Source: Symbiodinium natans (Eukaryota > Sar > Dinophyceae > Suessiales > Symbiodiniaceae). Taken from it: 47,500 bases of DNA. Numbering within the stretch: position 1 is the stretch's first letter; the number at the start of each line of letters is the position of its first letter. The notes under the pieces are model-generated. The model searched no databases. It saw only the letters and a program-made list of their open reading frames with translations, and was not told where the DNA came from. Positions 9,195 to 19,955 of the stretch are shown in pieces. The stretch lies in NCBI GenBank assembly GCA_905221605.1, contig CAJNDS010001435.1, forward strand, positions 495,001 through 542,500. The letters run 5' to 3'. The translations under genes were made by a program, and so were the position numbers.

Positions 9195-10174
9195 TGAAGT
9201 TCTCACTATCCCTGTGGAGGTTTCTTGTGTAAAAGCAGTATAAAAGCAGTACTCCAGCTTTAGGGTTTAGGGTTTAGGGTTTAGCGTTTAGGGTTTAGGG
9301 TTTAGGGTTTAGGGTTTAGGGTTTTACGCCCCCCCCCCCTCTCCCAAACACTGAGCTCTCTCCCTTTCGCCCTCTCGCCTGTCTGTCTCCCTGGCCAACT
9401 CCACCAACGTCTCCCCTCCCCACCCTAAACCCTAAAACCCGAAAACTCTAAAACCCTAACCCCTAAGCCCTAAAAACCCTAAAAACCCTAAAACCCTAAG
9501 AAACCCTAAAACCCCCAACAAAACCTAACAACACCCTAAATAAAAACGCGCTGGCAGACCTTCTCGGCCGTCTCGGAAAGCCTTCGGTCCGGAGCGCAAG
9601 GCGTTCAGGGCTTATGGTAGGGTTTAGGGTTTAGGGTTCGGGGTTTAGGGTTTAGGGTTTAGGGCTTAGGGCTTAGGGCTTAGGGTTTAGGGTTTAGGAT
9701 TTAGGGCTTAGGGTTTAGGGTTTAGGGTTTAGGATTTAGGGTTTAGGGCTTAGGGTTTAGGGTTTAGGATTTAGGGTTTAGGGTTTGGGATTCGGGTTTA
9801 TGGGGTCTAGGGTTTGGGGGGACTGGGGTTGGGAGTTTGCTGGAGGGCCTCAAAGCAAGGTAGCAAGTTTATAGGGTTTAGGGTTTAGGGTTTAGGGTTT
9901 AGGATTTAGGGTTTGGGGTTCGTTTCGGGGGCGAAGAGCTTAGGGTCCAGGGGCTTTCTTGTTGAATGATGGCGGCTCGTAACTTTGTACAACCCTAAAC
10001 CTGATCTGCCCCCTGCCCCCTAAACCCTAAACTCTAAACCCTAAACCCTAAAACCTAAACCCTAAACCCTAAACCCTAAACCCTAAACCCAAAACCCTAA
10101 ACCCTAAACCCTAAGCCCTAAACCCTAAACCCTAAACCCTAAACCCCGAGCCCTATTCTGGGCCTCCGCTACAG
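9195..10174. other. Repeat-rich, one weak exon candidate
   Basis: TTTAGGG blocks (9262-9330, 9615-9800, 9870-9915), CCCTAAA blocks (9420-9540 with 8- and 9-base variants; 10017-10150) and a pyrimidine-rich stretch (9330-9420). The only island is 9553-9612, where the plus strand reads ALADLLGRLGKPSVRSARRS before a gtaggg donor and the minus strand reads LNALRSGPKAFRDGRE. Confidence 0.6.
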
Positions 10175-10217
10175 AGCCGAATAGGCACCAGGCTCTCGAG
10201 TTGAAGGCTCCCAAAGG
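10175..10217 (+). CDS. Weak short exon candidate
   Basis: Acceptor ctacag|a and donor aagg|gtgagg enclose 43 bases reading PNRHQALELKAPK. Too short to judge composition. A second island at 10505-10590 is open on both strands (plus: LVMLRDGPLHDLTPVGHTFA). Confidence 0.28.
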
Positions 10218-10749
10218 GTGAGGCCTTCTAAGGTTGAGGGTTTAAGGTTTCTAAAGGTTAGGGGTCAACACCAGCAGTAAAGAAAGGTTTCGGGTTTAGA
10301 GGGCTTAGAGTGTAGGGCTCGGGGTTTGGAGGGCCTGAAGTTCAGGGTCTGGTGGGTCTAGCGTTCAGGGAACAAAAAGGTTAGTTTAGAGGGTCTGGTA
10401 TACGTAGGGCTTGCTGGGGTTAAATGCTCAGACGTTTAGGGTTTAGGGTTTAGGGTTTAGGGTTTAGGGCTTAGGGTTTAGGGTTTAGGGTTTAGGGATT
10501 CGAGCTTAGAGCGTTTAGCCCTGGTGATGCTGAGAGATGGACCACTGCATGATCTGACTCCGGTGGGCCACACCTTCGCGCTGTCGGTGTGGGAGTTTAG
10601 GTTTAGGGTTCAGGGTTTAGGTTTTAGGGTTAAGGGTTTAGGAGTTTAGGAGTTTAGGATTTGGCGGTTCGTTCAGGGGTTCGGGTTATATATAAGCCCA
10701 GCCAAATCAGAAGACCTCAACCTAACAGGTTATGGCCCCAAAGGGAGAA

Positions 10750-13700
10750 GCCACCAGCAAACGGATAATCACGAGAATCAGCAGGATTGGCCCTTACCAT
10801 AGGCCGCCACAAAGCGAGCATCACGAACATCAGCCGGACTGGCCTTTACCATAGGCCGCCAGCAAAGGGAGCATCACGAGCATCAGCCGGACTGGCTCTT
10901 ACCATAGGCCGCCAGCAAAGGGAGCATCACAAACATCATCTGGACTGGCCTTTACCATAAGCCGCCAGCAGAGGGAGCATCACGAGCATCAGCCGGATTG
11001 GCTCTTACCATAGGCCGCCAGCAAAGCAAGCATCACGAGCATCAGCCGGACTGGCCTTTACCATAGGCCGCCAGCAAAGCGAGCATCACGAGCATCAGCC
11101 TTTACTACAGGCCGCCAGCAGCAAGCATCACGAGCATCAGCCGGACTGGCCTTTGCCATAGGCCGCCAGCAAAGCGAGCATCACGAGCATCAGCCGGACG
11201 GGCCTTTACCATAGGCCACCAGCAAAGCGAGCATCACGAGCATCAGCCGGACTGGCCCTTACCATAAAGCGAACATCACGAGCATCAGCCGGACTGGCCT
11301 TTACCATAAGCCGCATCAGCCGGACTGGCCCTTACCATCGACCTCCAACAACGCGACCATCACGAGCATCAGCCGGACTGGCCTTTACCATAAGCCGCCA
11401 GCAAACCGAGCATCACGAGCATCATCCGGATTGGCTCTTACCATAGGCCGCCAGCAAAGCAAGCATCACGAGCATCAGCCGGACTGGCCTTTGCCATAGT
11501 CACGAGCATCAGCCGGACTGGCCTTTACCATAGGCCGGCAGAAAAGGAAGCATCACGAGCATCAGCCGGACTGGCCTTTACCATAGGCCGCCAGCAAAGG
11601 GAGCATCACAGGCACGAGCACGAGCATCAGCCGGACTGGCCTTTACCAAAGGCCGCCAGAGCATCAGCCGGACTGGCCCTTACCATAGGACGCCAGCAAA
11701 GCGAGCATCACGAGCATCAGCCGGACTGGCCTTTACTATAGGCCGCCAGCAAAGGGAGCATCACGAGCATCAGCCGGACTGGCTCTTACCATAGGCCGCC
11801 AGCAAAGGGAGCATCACGAGCATCAGCTGGACTGGCCCTTACCATAGGCCGCCAGCAAAGGGAGCATCACGAGCATCAGCCGGACTGGCCCTTACGGCCG
11901 CCAGCAAAGGGAGCATCACGAGCATCAGCCGGACTGGCCTTTACCAAAGGCCGCCAGCAAAGGAGCATAACGAGCACCAGCCGGACTGGCCTTTACCATA
12001 AGCCGCCAGCAAAGCGAGCATCACGAGCATCAGCCGGACTGGCCCTTACCATAGGCCTCCACCGAGCATCACGAGCATCAGCCGGACTGGCCTTTACCAT
12101 AGGCCGCCAGCAAAGCGAGCATCACGAGCATCAGTCGTTACCATAGGCCGCCAGCAAAGCGAGCATCACGAGCATCAGCCGACTGGCCCTTAGCATAGGC
12201 CGCCAGCAAAGCGAGCATCACGAGCATCAGCCGGATAGGCCTTTACCATAGGCCACCAGCAAAGGGAGCATCACGAGCAGCCGGACTGGCCCTTACCATA
12301 ACCCGCCAGCAAAGCGAGCATCACGAGCATCAGCCGGACTGGCCTTTACCATAGGCCGCCAGCAAAGCGAGCATCACGAGCATCAGCCTTTACTACAGAC
12401 CGCCAGCAGCAAGCATCACGAGCATCAGCCGGACTGGCCTTTGCCATAGGCCGCCAGCAAAGCGAGCATCACGAGCATCAGCCGGACGGGCCTTTACCAT
12501 GGGCCACCAGCAAAGCGAGCATCACGAGCATCAGCCGGACTGGCCTTTACCATAAGCCGCCAGCAAACATAGGCCGGCAGAAAAGGAAGCATCACGAGCA
12601 TCAGCCGGACTGGCCTTTACCATAGGCCGCCAGCAAAGGGAGCATCACAGGCACGAGCACGAGCATCAGCCGGACTGGCCTTTACCAAAGGCCGCCAGCA
12701 AAGGAAGCATTGAGCATCAGCCGGACTGGCCCTTACCATAGGACGCCAGCAAAGCGAGCATCACGAGCATCAGCCGGACTGGCCTTTACTATAGGCCGCC
12801 AGCAAAGGGAGCATCACGAGCATCAGCCGGACTGGCTCTTACCATAGGCCGCCAGCAAAGGGAGCATCACGAGCATCAGCTGGACTGGCCCTTACCATAG
12901 GCCGCCAGCAAAGGGAGCATCACGAGCATCAGCCGGACTGGCCCTTACGGCCGCCAGCAAAGGGAGCATCACGAGCATCAGCCGGACTGGCCTTTACCAA
13001 AGGCCGCCAGCAAAGGGAGCATAACGAGCACCAGCCGGACTGGCCTTTACCATAAGCCGCCAGCAAAGCTAACATCACGAGCATCAGCCGGCCTGGCCCT
13101 TACCATAGGCCGCCACCGAGCATCACGAGCATCAGCCGGACTGGCCTTTGCCATAGGCCGCCAGCAAAGCGAGCATCACGAGCATCAGTCGTTACCATAG
13201 GCCGCCAGCAAAGCGAGCATCACGAGCATCAGCCGGACTGGCCCTTAGCATAGGCCGCCAGCAAAGCGAGCATCACGAGCATCAGCCGGATAGGCCTTTA
13301 CCATAGGCCACCAGCAAAGGGAGCATCACGAGCAGCCGGACTGGCCGCCAGCAAAGCGAGCATCACGAGCATCAGCCGGACTGGCCTTACCATAGGCCGC
13401 CAGCAAAGGGAGCATCACGAGCATCAGCCGGACTGGCCTTTACCATAGGCCGCCAACAAAGGGAGCATCACGAGAATCAGCCGGACTGACCCTTACCATA
13501 GGCCGCCAGCAAAGCGAGCATCACGAGCATCAGCCGGACTGGCCCTTACCATAGGCCGCCAGCAACGGCAGGCCCTTGCCATAGGCCACCAACAAAGGGA
13601 GCATCACGAGAATCAGCCGGACTGACCCTTACCATAGGCCGCCAGCAAAGCGAGCATCACGAGCATCAGCCGGACTGGCCCTTACCAGAGGCCGCCAGCA

Positions 13701-14262
13701 ACGGCAGCATCACGAGCATCAGCCGGACTGGCCCTTACCATAGACCGCCAGCAAAGGGAGCATCACGAGCATCAGCCGCCGCCAGGCGCATTAGACGGAC
13801 AGGCCCTTACCATGGGCCGCCAGCAAACCGAGCATCACGAGCATCAGCCGGATTGGCCCTTAACATAGGACGCCAGCAAAGGGGAGCATCGCGGACATCA
13901 GCCGGACTGGCCCTTACCATAGGCCGCCGGCAAAGGTAGCATCACGAGAATCAGCCGGACTGACCCTTACCATAGGCCGCCAGCAAAGGGAGCATCACGC
14001 GCATCAGCCGGACTGACCCATACCATAGGCTGCCTGCAGCGTGAGCATCACGAGCATCAGCCGAACTGGCACTTACCATAGGCCGCCAGCAAACAGAGCA
14101 TCACGAGCATCAGCCAGACTGACCCCTACCATAGGCGACGGACCCTTACCATAGGCCGCCAGCAAAGGGAGCATCAGCAGCATCAGCCGGATTGACCTTT
14201 ACCACAGGCCGCCAGCAAAGCGAGCATCGGGAGTATCAGCCGGACCGACCCTTCCATAGCCC
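10750..14262. repeat. 52-bp satellite with higher-order structure
   Basis: Roughly 65-70 copies of a unit that runs gagcatcacgagcatcagcc, ggactggc(c/t)ctttaccatag, gccgccagcaaagc. The 52-base period is not a multiple of three, so it is not a protein repeat. Many copies are truncated, and a block of marked variants recurs about 1038-1059 bases later (for example the variants near 11534, 11606 and 12133 recur near 12572, 12648 and 13192), so a ~1-kb segment was duplicated as a whole. Left and right edge copies are the most diverged, as in unequal-exchange satellites. Confidence 0.95.
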
Positions 14263-15263
14263 GGAACTTGGTATCTACGAGCCCCAACAACTGATGAAAA
14301 TGATGAGGATGAGTGATGAGGAGGAAGACGATGCTGCTAATGACGATGACAACGATGACGGAGACGATGGAGATTCTTGTTCTCCTTGTTACTGCTGTTA
14401 CTCTTGTTATGACTGTTTCGACTATGCTCATGATGCTCACTACACTGATCGTCGGTCTTATCGGGTATTGCTACGTCGATGTCATATAGGATCTGCTTAC
14501 TAAACCCGAAGTCCACCACCCCCCTCCCCTAAACCCTAAACCCTAGACCCTAAACCCTAAACCCTAAACCCGAAACCCTAAAACCTAAACCCTAAACCCT
14601 AACCACCCCCACAGGCATCCTAAGACCTCCACTCTAAAACCTGCAAAACATGTAGGAGGGCCTGCATCTAAGCCGGGGCTTACGAAAGTAAGGAACCTCT
14701 AATACAGTCCGCAAATGACAGGCTTCTGTTTTTATTCGGACCCCCAACAAGGTACCCCTAGTTTCGGAAACCCTAAACCCTAAACCCTAAACCCTAAACC
14801 CTAAACCCTAAACCCTAAACCCTAAACCCTAAACCCTAAACCCTAAACCCTAAACCCTAAACCCCCAAAAGTGAAACTCCGGCGCCTCGGTCGATCTCAG
14901 CTTGGACGAGAGGCAACAACACCTGAGCCATGCCAGGGGCGGTTGGGGGTTCAGGGTTTAGGGTCTAGGTTCTAGGGTTTAGGGTCTAGGGTTTAGGGTT
15001 TAGGGGTTTAGGGGTTTAGGGTTTAGGGTCTAGGTTTGGGGGGGGTTTGGTGCTTCTGTTTTCGTGGGAGGGGAGGGGGGGGGGTGGTGAACCTTTAAAC
15101 CCTAAACTCAGGCCTTTGGATGAGGGTTTAGGGTGTATGGTGCCGAGAAGGCTCAGGGTGCATAACGGAAAGGTTCTGTTTATAGGTAAGAGGCCCTGAA
15201 CCCTCAACCCTGAGCCCTAGACCCTAGACCGTAGACCCTAAACCCTAAACCCTGAACTCGAAG
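14263..15263. other. No clear gene; GAT-rich tract and repeats
   Basis: 14280-14470 is an imperfect GAT/GAC triplet-rich tract. It is followed by CCCTAAA blocks (14516-14610 and 14768-14867, the latter about 14 perfect units) and TTTAGGG (14950-15030). The island 14872-14940 is open on both strands (minus: GMAQVLLPLVQAEIDRGAG; plus: KLRRLGRSQLGREATTPEP) without clear splice sites. Confidence 0.6.
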
Positions 15264-15346
15264 GCCAAGCCCTATCTTCAAACTTTGTGCGCGCCTCCTT
15301 CTCGATGCATCGCGAGCACTTCGAGCGGCAGCTACCTGGCCCCTAA
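15264..15346 (+). CDS. Candidate terminal exon
   Basis: After acceptor ctcgaag|g the plus strand reads QALSSNFVRASFSMHREHFE then RQLPGP and a TAA stop, with high third-position GC. The minus strand is also open and cysteine-rich (SCRSKCSRCIEKEARTKFED), a possible zinc-binding exon with acceptor ggccag|g. Neither can be excluded. Confidence 0.38.
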
Positions 15347-15541
15347 AATGCTAGGGTTAAGGGGTTTAGGGTTTTCACAAGGGGTTAGGGTTTAGAGCTT
15401 AGGGTTTAGAGTTTTGGTTTTAGGGTTTAGGGTTTAGTGTTTATAGTTCACCCTCGACACTAATCCATGATGCCTGGTGTTGCTAGGGGCTTCCGGCGGA
15501 GCTACGTTTTCGAGTTTAGGCCTGAGGGTGTGGAGTTTCAG

Positions 15542-15608
15542 GTCAGAATATTCAACCAAAGCGTTCTTCTGGAACTATGAGGCTATAGGCCGGGAGGAGC
15601 TCAAGCCA
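15542..15608 (+). CDS. Candidate internal exon
   Basis: Acceptor gagtttcag|g and possible donor ccat|gtgacc. The frame reads SEYSTKAFFWNYEAIGREEL then KP, with aromatic content typical of folded protein. Immediately upstream a different plus frame is open from an ATG at 15470 (MPGVARGFRRSYVFEFRPEG), which may be another exon reading of the same island. Confidence 0.48.
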
Positions 15609-15696
15609 TGTGACCCTCAACCCCAAAGCCCAAAAGCCCATAACCCTATAAGCCACAAGACTTACAAACCCACATAAGCTATTGTTTGATGAGCAG

Positions 15697-15767
15697 GCCA
15701 AGCAAGCCATGCGAGAGCGATTGCACAGCGCTCGATAAGATTGTGCCAGCCAATGACAACGCGCAAG
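15697..15767 (+). CDS. Candidate internal exon
   Basis: Acceptor gatgagcag|g and good donor caag|gtacaag, 71 bases. Two plus frames stay open; QASHARAIAQRSIRLCQPMT is phase-compatible with 15542-15608, and PSKPCESDCTALDKIVPAND is the alternative. The minus strand is open as well (LARCHWLAQSYRALCNRSR). Confidence 0.42.
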
Positions 15768-15997
15768 GTACAAGACGCTGTGTTCACCATGATCTTCTAA
15801 AAGACGTGGCATGGTTCCTTGGTATGGTCCCTTGCCTTCTTTGCAAGGTTCTGAGGTATGGGCCCTTGGGTTTTACAGCGTATATCTGGGGTATGTAAGT
15901 TTCCTTAATGAAGGGCCCATTAACCCGAGAAGTGCTAACCCTGAAAAACGGGTTTAGGGTTCAGGGTTTCGGGCTTAGGGCAGCAGGGGTAGCACAG

Positions 15998-16120
15998 GGT
16001 GACAGGTCGTTCCAGGACTCGACCTCAGCTTCTCAGAGGCCTAGCCAGGAATCTTCAAACCTCTGTTCCGGAAACAGCACCAAGACAGCTAAGCCCCCCA
16101 ACCCCCAAAAAGGGGTTTAG
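15998..16120 (+). CDS. Candidate Ser/Thr-rich exon
   Basis: After acceptor tagcacag|g, phase 0: GDRSFQDSTSASQRPSQESS then NLCSGNSTKTAKP, running into a stop within the following TTTAGGG block. Low-complexity, likely disordered. The minus strand is interrupted by stops, which favours plus. Confidence 0.45.
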   Translation, partial: GDRSFQDSTSASQRPSQESSNLCSGNSTKTAKPPNPQKGV

Positions 16121-16231
16121 GGTTTAGGGTTTAGGGTTTAGGGTTTAGGGTTTAGGGTTTAGGGTTTAGGGTTTAGGAAACCCCCAAACCCTAAACCCTG
16201 AACCCCCTCTCCGAAACCAAACCTCCCCCAC

Positions 16232-16280
16232 CTCCCGCCGAGGAGGGGCTTGTGGAGCGAGATCGCTTCATGGCCAACCC
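16232..16280 (-). CDS. Candidate short RS-like exon (strand uncertain)
   Basis: Minus strand: pyrimidine-rich acceptor tcttcttgcag|g and donor gggag|gtgggg, 49 bases, reading AMKRSRSTSPSSAG. The plus strand instead has a long frame through the same bases (PPPPPAEEGLVERDRFMANP) with no obvious acceptor. Both are reported because splice signals favour minus and length favours plus. Confidence 0.35.
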
Positions 16281-16763
16281 CTGCAAGAAGACCCCAAACC
16301 CGAAGCCCCAAATCCTGAAGCGTCCAATCAACTTCCCACATGACGGACTCAGGGTTTGGGTTTTAGTAACTTCCCCACATGAAGGGCTCTTGCTCGGGAT
16401 TACTGTCAGCTTCGGCAGGGGTATAGGGTTACGGGTTTAGGGTTTAGGGTTTAGGGTTTAGGGTTTAGGGTTTAGGGTTACCTTCTGAAGACCACTTCTG
16501 TTCTGTAAGGGGGTATGCAAATATGCCGGGGGCGGGGGGGGGTTGTTTAGGGTTCAGGATTTCGGGGGTTAGAGGTTTAAGGCGCAGAGCCCCAAACCCT
16601 GAACCCTAAACCCTAACCCTAAACCCTAAACCCTAAACCCTAAACCCTAAACCCTAAACCCCCAAGGGGGGGAAAGACCTGAAGCTATCATGGATCTCGG
16701 GCACCTTTTAGCTTCCGCATGGAAATCAGGGTTGGGGGGCGTGTATGGGGGGCATAAGTTAGG

Positions 16764-16880
16764 GTTTAGGGTTTAGGGTTTAGGGTTTAGGGTTTAGGGT
16801 TTAGGGTTTGGGGTTTGGGGTTTGGGGTTTGGGGTTTGGGGTTTGGGGTTTGGGGTTTGGGGTTTGGGGTTTAGGGGTAA
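16764..16880. repeat. TTTAGGG array switching to TTTGGGG
   Basis: Six TTTAGGG units followed by about nine identical TTTGGGG units, then TTTAGGG again. Sharp switches between homogeneous variants indicate tandem expansion rather than random decay. To its left (16671-16743) is an island whose plus strand reads RPEAIMDLGHLLASAWKSG. Confidence 0.95.
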
Positions 16881-17023
16881 GGGTTTAGGGATAAGGGTTT
16901 AGGGGGGGTCTGAGGTTGAGGGCTTTCATTTAGGATGCCGGGTCGAGGGTTTAGGGTTTTGGGTTTAGTTTAAAAAGCTCAGGCCTAACAGCTCAGGGTC
17001 CCAAGAAGGACCTTGGTCCTCAC

Positions 17024-17071
17024 CTAGGGCGACTGCTTGCCTGAAACGACTCAAGGCATTGCTCAAGTCAG
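17024..17071 (-). CDS. Candidate short exon
   Basis: Minus strand: acceptor cctcaag|c and consensus-like donor cctag|gtgagg, 48 bases reading LSNALSRFRQAVAL. If the donor is skipped the frame continues as GEDQGPSWDPELLG. Helical and high in third-position GC. Confidence 0.5.
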
Positions 17072-17245
17072 CTTGAGGATGCGGAAAGACCCCTAAACTA
17101 AACCCGAAACCCTAAACCCGAAACCCCGAAACCCTGAACCCTAAACCCTAAACCCTTTGAGCTCTAAACCCTAGCCCAGCTTTGGGCCCTTAAGCCCTTC
17201 TGACCTAGACATCCAGCCCTAAACCCTAAACCCTAAACCCTGAAG

Positions 17246-17350
17246 GCGGGCCTTCCCCAAGGCGTTGCCCACACGCACTGTGAAGGGAGCCGGCGGCTGC
17301 GCCCAAACACAGAAAGGAACGTCGGGTCTGCCAGGGAGCCGGGTTCATAG
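17246..17350 (+). CDS. Candidate internal exon
   Basis: Acceptor cctgaag|g (AG|G) and donor catag|gtgctg enclose 105 bases. The frame RAFPKALPTRTVKGAGGCAQ then TQKGTSGLPGSRV has high third-position GC. A second plus frame (GLPQGVAHTHCEGSRRLRPN) ends in a stop at the same place and would make this a terminal exon. CCCTAAA left, TTTAGGG right. Confidence 0.45.
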   Translation, partial: AGLPQGVAHTHCEGSRRLRPNTERNVGSAREPGS

Positions 17351-17507
17351 GTGCTGGGGCTGCTAGGGGGTTTAGGGTTTAGGGGGTTATAGGGTTTAGG
17401 GCTTAGGGCTTAGGGCTTAGGGCTTAGGGTTTAGGGTTTAGGGTTTAGGGTTTAGGGTTTAGGGTTTCGGGGGGTTTAGGCGAAGCGTCTACACGTCTGG
17501 TTGATAC

Positions 17508-17566
17508 ATGGGTGTCGAGATTGTTGGGCTCAGGGGTTGCCAGGTCAGGCTCGAAGAAGGCGCAGG
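17508..17566 (-). CDS. Candidate exon, acidic
   Basis: Minus strand after acceptor ccgaag|cc: CAFFEPDLATPEPNNLDTH, up to a possible donor cat|gtatca. Upstream in the same frame is ESYSPEA. Aromatic plus acidic content looks like protein. TTTAGGG lies on both sides. Confidence 0.42.
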
Positions 17567-17626
17567 CTTCGGGAGAATACGATTCCCCACTTTAGGGTTT
17601 GAGGGTTTAGGGCATGTTGAACAATG

Positions 17627-17762
17627 TCTGAGGGTAGTTACATGGTCCCTCAGTGTGGGCCCGTAAAAGGGGACCCCTTTTGCTATACCCTCTACAACCC
17701 AAGGGCCCATCCTTTAGAGGGGGCAAGGGGCCATGATAAGGGCCCATGAAACTACCCTTAGA
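17627..17762. mobile_element. MITE-like element, family A copy 2
   Basis: Starts tctgagggtagttacatggt and ends aactacccttaga: the same terminal inverted repeat and internal core as 4380-4510, so two dispersed copies of one non-coding element 13 kb apart. Confidence 0.82.
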
Positions 17763-17885
17763 CCATGCTGAATCCCTAATTGCGATTAGGGTTTAGGGGT
17801 TTGGGGTTTAGGGTTTAGGGTTCAGGGTCTAGGGTTTAGGGTTTAGGGTTTAGGGTCGAGGATTTCAGGGTTCAGGGCTTTAGGT

Positions 17886-17954
17886 TCAGTACACCCCGAC
17901 ACCGTTCTTGTGCCAGGCTCGCCACGCTTCCAGCGCCTGGATCTTCGCCTTTGC
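17886..17954 (-). CDS. Terminal exon of proposed minus-strand gene (27.7-17.9 kb)
   Basis: An excellent 3' splice site, tgacctcctttgttcgcag|g, with a pyrimidine tract, then phase 0: AKAKIQALEAWRAWHKNGVG, VY and a TGA stop. Helical, basic-aromatic C-terminus. It joins in phase to the upstream exon 18240-18326. An internal gtgtcg could also serve as a donor, in which case the gene would continue. Confidence 0.7.
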   Translation of the reverse strand, partial: AKAKIQALEAWRAWHKNGVGVY

Positions 17955-18239
17955 CTGCGAACAAAGGAGGTCAGGGGTTGAGGGTTTAGGGTTTAGGGTT
18001 TAGGGGCTCAGGTTTGGGGGTCCAGAATTTTGGGGCTTAGGGTTCCTTGGGGGTCAACGGGTTTTGGTTTTTGTCAAGGCTGGGTCAGGGTTCGTCGGCT
18101 TTGGGTGTGGTTTGAGTAGGGTTTCTGAGGTGAAGGATAGGCCCCGAAACCCTAAACCCTAAACCCGAAACCCTAAACCTAAACCCTAAACCCCAAACCC
18201 TAAAGGCTTCAGGGGGTGTGGAGGGGGCCAGGCTGGTAC

Positions 18240-18326
18240 CTTGAACGCGTGGCACTGCGAGAAGGTTCGATAAAAGAGACTGCCCTGTCCCGTAGCTTCA
18301 AGATGACATTCGCGAGAACCTCCAAC
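18240..18326 (-). CDS. Exon of proposed minus-strand gene
   Basis: Minus strand, acceptor cagcaag|g and donor aag|gtacca, 29 codons, phase 0 to 0. Peptide includes VGGSRECHLEATGQGSLFYR and TFSQCHAFK: mixed hydrophobic, Cys and aromatic residues typical of a folded domain. CCCTAAA left, TTTAGGG right, and the intron to 17954 carries TTTAGGG-then-CCCTAAA in sense orientation. Family not recognised. Confidence 0.75.
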
Positions 18327-18383
18327 CTTGCTGTTAAATTTCAGGGTTCAGGGTTTAGGGTTTAGGGTTTCACTCTCAGCATC

Positions 18384-18464
18384 CTATATGGTCAGTCCCT
18401 CCTGCATCACAGGGACGATTTGGTCGGTGATGGGCAGAACATCCTTTGGGGGACCCCGAGCATC
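18384..18464 (-). CDS. Candidate exon of proposed minus-strand gene
   Basis: Minus strand after acceptor ttctgggtgttacag|g, phase 0: DARGPPKDVLPITDQIVPVM then QEGLTI and TAG. For the gene to continue into 18240-18326 the donor would be cct|gtgatg inside it, also phase 0. The frame is open upstream to 18668 (LKGIARCADLRMATICLP and more), so the exon may be longer. The plus strand has its own long frame and a gtgagt plus pyrimidine tract near 18541-18580. Confidence 0.5.
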   Translation of the reverse strand, partial: DARGPPKDVLPITDQIVPVMQEGLTI

Positions 18465-19024
18465 CTGTAACACCCAGAAAAACATAAGAGGTGCAGAGCA
18501 TCTCTCTGCTTCAAGGCCTTCTGACCATCTACTAATTGCTGTGAGTCTATTTCTTTTCTTCTTTTGGGGTAAGCAAATAGTAGCCATCCGCAAGTCTGCA
18601 CATCTCGCAATGCCCTTCAGCTGCCGGCAGGACGACGTCGCGGAGACGTAGGAGGCGACCCTACACACTAAACCCTACTGCAAGCTTCCCAGAGCGTCCG
18701 GATTTAGAGTTCAGGGCTTAGGGCTTAGGGCTTAGGGCTTAGGGTTTAGGGTTTAGGGTTTAGGGTTTAGGGTTTAGGGTTTAGGGTTTAGGGTTTAGGG
18801 TTTAGGGTTTAGGGTAAACCCTACAAAACGCTCAAGCCTAAACCCCCAAAGCCGAAAACCTGACAACCCAAATCTTAGTAGCCCAGGAACCATATTATAA
18901 CAAGGGAACCCTTTTTTGGGTTGGTTACTCTAACCCTAAACCCTAAACCCTAAACCGGCCCCCCTAAACCCTAAACCCTAGCCCCTAAGAACCCAGAACC
19001 AAAAGAAGGGTATATAAAGGGTAC

Positions 19025-19083
19025 CAATGGGCGAACACGGCTTCAAGACCCGAAGGGGCAACTGCCTTGTCGAGTTCGGCCGC
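19025..19083 (-). CDS. Exon of proposed minus-strand gene
   Basis: Minus strand, acceptor aacgag|g, phase 0: AAELDKAVAPSGLEAVFAHW, donor ttg|gtaccc or, in phase 0, a later ttg|gttctg. CCCTAAA left and TTTAGGG right. A plus-strand reading from an ATG at 19029 (MGEHGFKTRRGNCLVEFGRL) is the alternative. Confidence 0.58.
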
Positions 19084-19099
19084 CTCGTTTGCAGAGTTG

Positions 19100-19200
19100 G
19101 TTTAGGGTTTAGGGTTTAGGGTTTAGGGTTTAGGGTTTAGGGTGTAGGGTGTAGGGTGTAGGGTGTAGGGTGTAGGGTTTAGGGTTTAGGGTTTAGGGTT
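19100..19200. repeat. TTTAGGG array with TGTAGGG block
   Basis: Five identical TGTAGGG units are embedded between perfect TTTAGGG units, another sharply bounded homogeneous variant. The stretch 19250-19950 to the right holds degenerate repeats, a GGGGA-rich run (19445-19470) and a plus-strand open frame from 19413 I cannot support as a gene. Confidence 0.9.
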
Positions 19201-19955
19201 GAGGGCTTCGAGTTCGCGTTCAGGGCTCAGGGCTTGCAGTTGATAGACTGCCTGGAAGTTAGGGTTGCACCCTAAATCCTAAACCCTAAACCTTAAACCC
19301 TAAACCCTACACTAAACCCAAGCCCTAGACCTGCAAAAACCCCCTGGCCTAGAGAGTTAGGGGCTTTGCAAGTCTGAGGATTTGGAGAGTAGGGATGTGG
19401 GTCTAGGGTTCGATGCTTGAGGCGGTTGAGGTTTCCCAGCCTAGCGGAGGGGAGGGGAGGGGAGGGGAGAGGAGCGATGCTTTAGTGTTCGTTTCGGGTT
19501 TGAGGGTTAGAGACCTAAACCCGGTAAACCTCAAACCCGACATCCTGAACCCTGATGAAATCCTGACCCTAACCGAGAACTTGCCGGGATCGTCCGGCTG
19601 TGCAAGGATATGTCTTCCGAGTGCTGGGATTCTGCAACCCTACACCCGAAAAGTTTTACACCACAAGCCACTGAGCCCGAAATCCAAGGGGGCAAGATTT
19701 AAGTCACGGCTTCAGGGCGTAGGGTCCCCTTATACACCCCATAAGATATGACAATCCTGAGTATGAACAGGGCCTCAATCGGGATCGCCACCCCCCGCCT
19801 CCCCCCCGCACCAAACTTTCTAGGTTCCCAGCAAGGACAAAAGAAACCCACCAGCCTGCCCCAAACCCCAAAAAATCTAATTACAACACCCCAAAACCCT
19901 AAAACCTTAAAACCCTGAACCCTGAAACCCTGAACCCCAAATCCTAAAACCCCAC

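Noticed and set aside
10750-14262. CRISPR-like array
   Set aside because: Units are contiguous 52-mers without unique spacers, many are truncated, and the surrounding genes are eukaryotic.
14192-14503. Acidic Asp-rich plus-strand protein
   Set aside because: The frame begins in the 52-bp satellite and the Asp run comes from a GAT/GAC triplet tract; the minus strand is open too. No splice or start context.
19413-19751. 112-codon plus-strand protein
   Set aside because: The middle is degenerate repeat, third positions show no GC bias and there are no good splice sites; kept out for lack of support.
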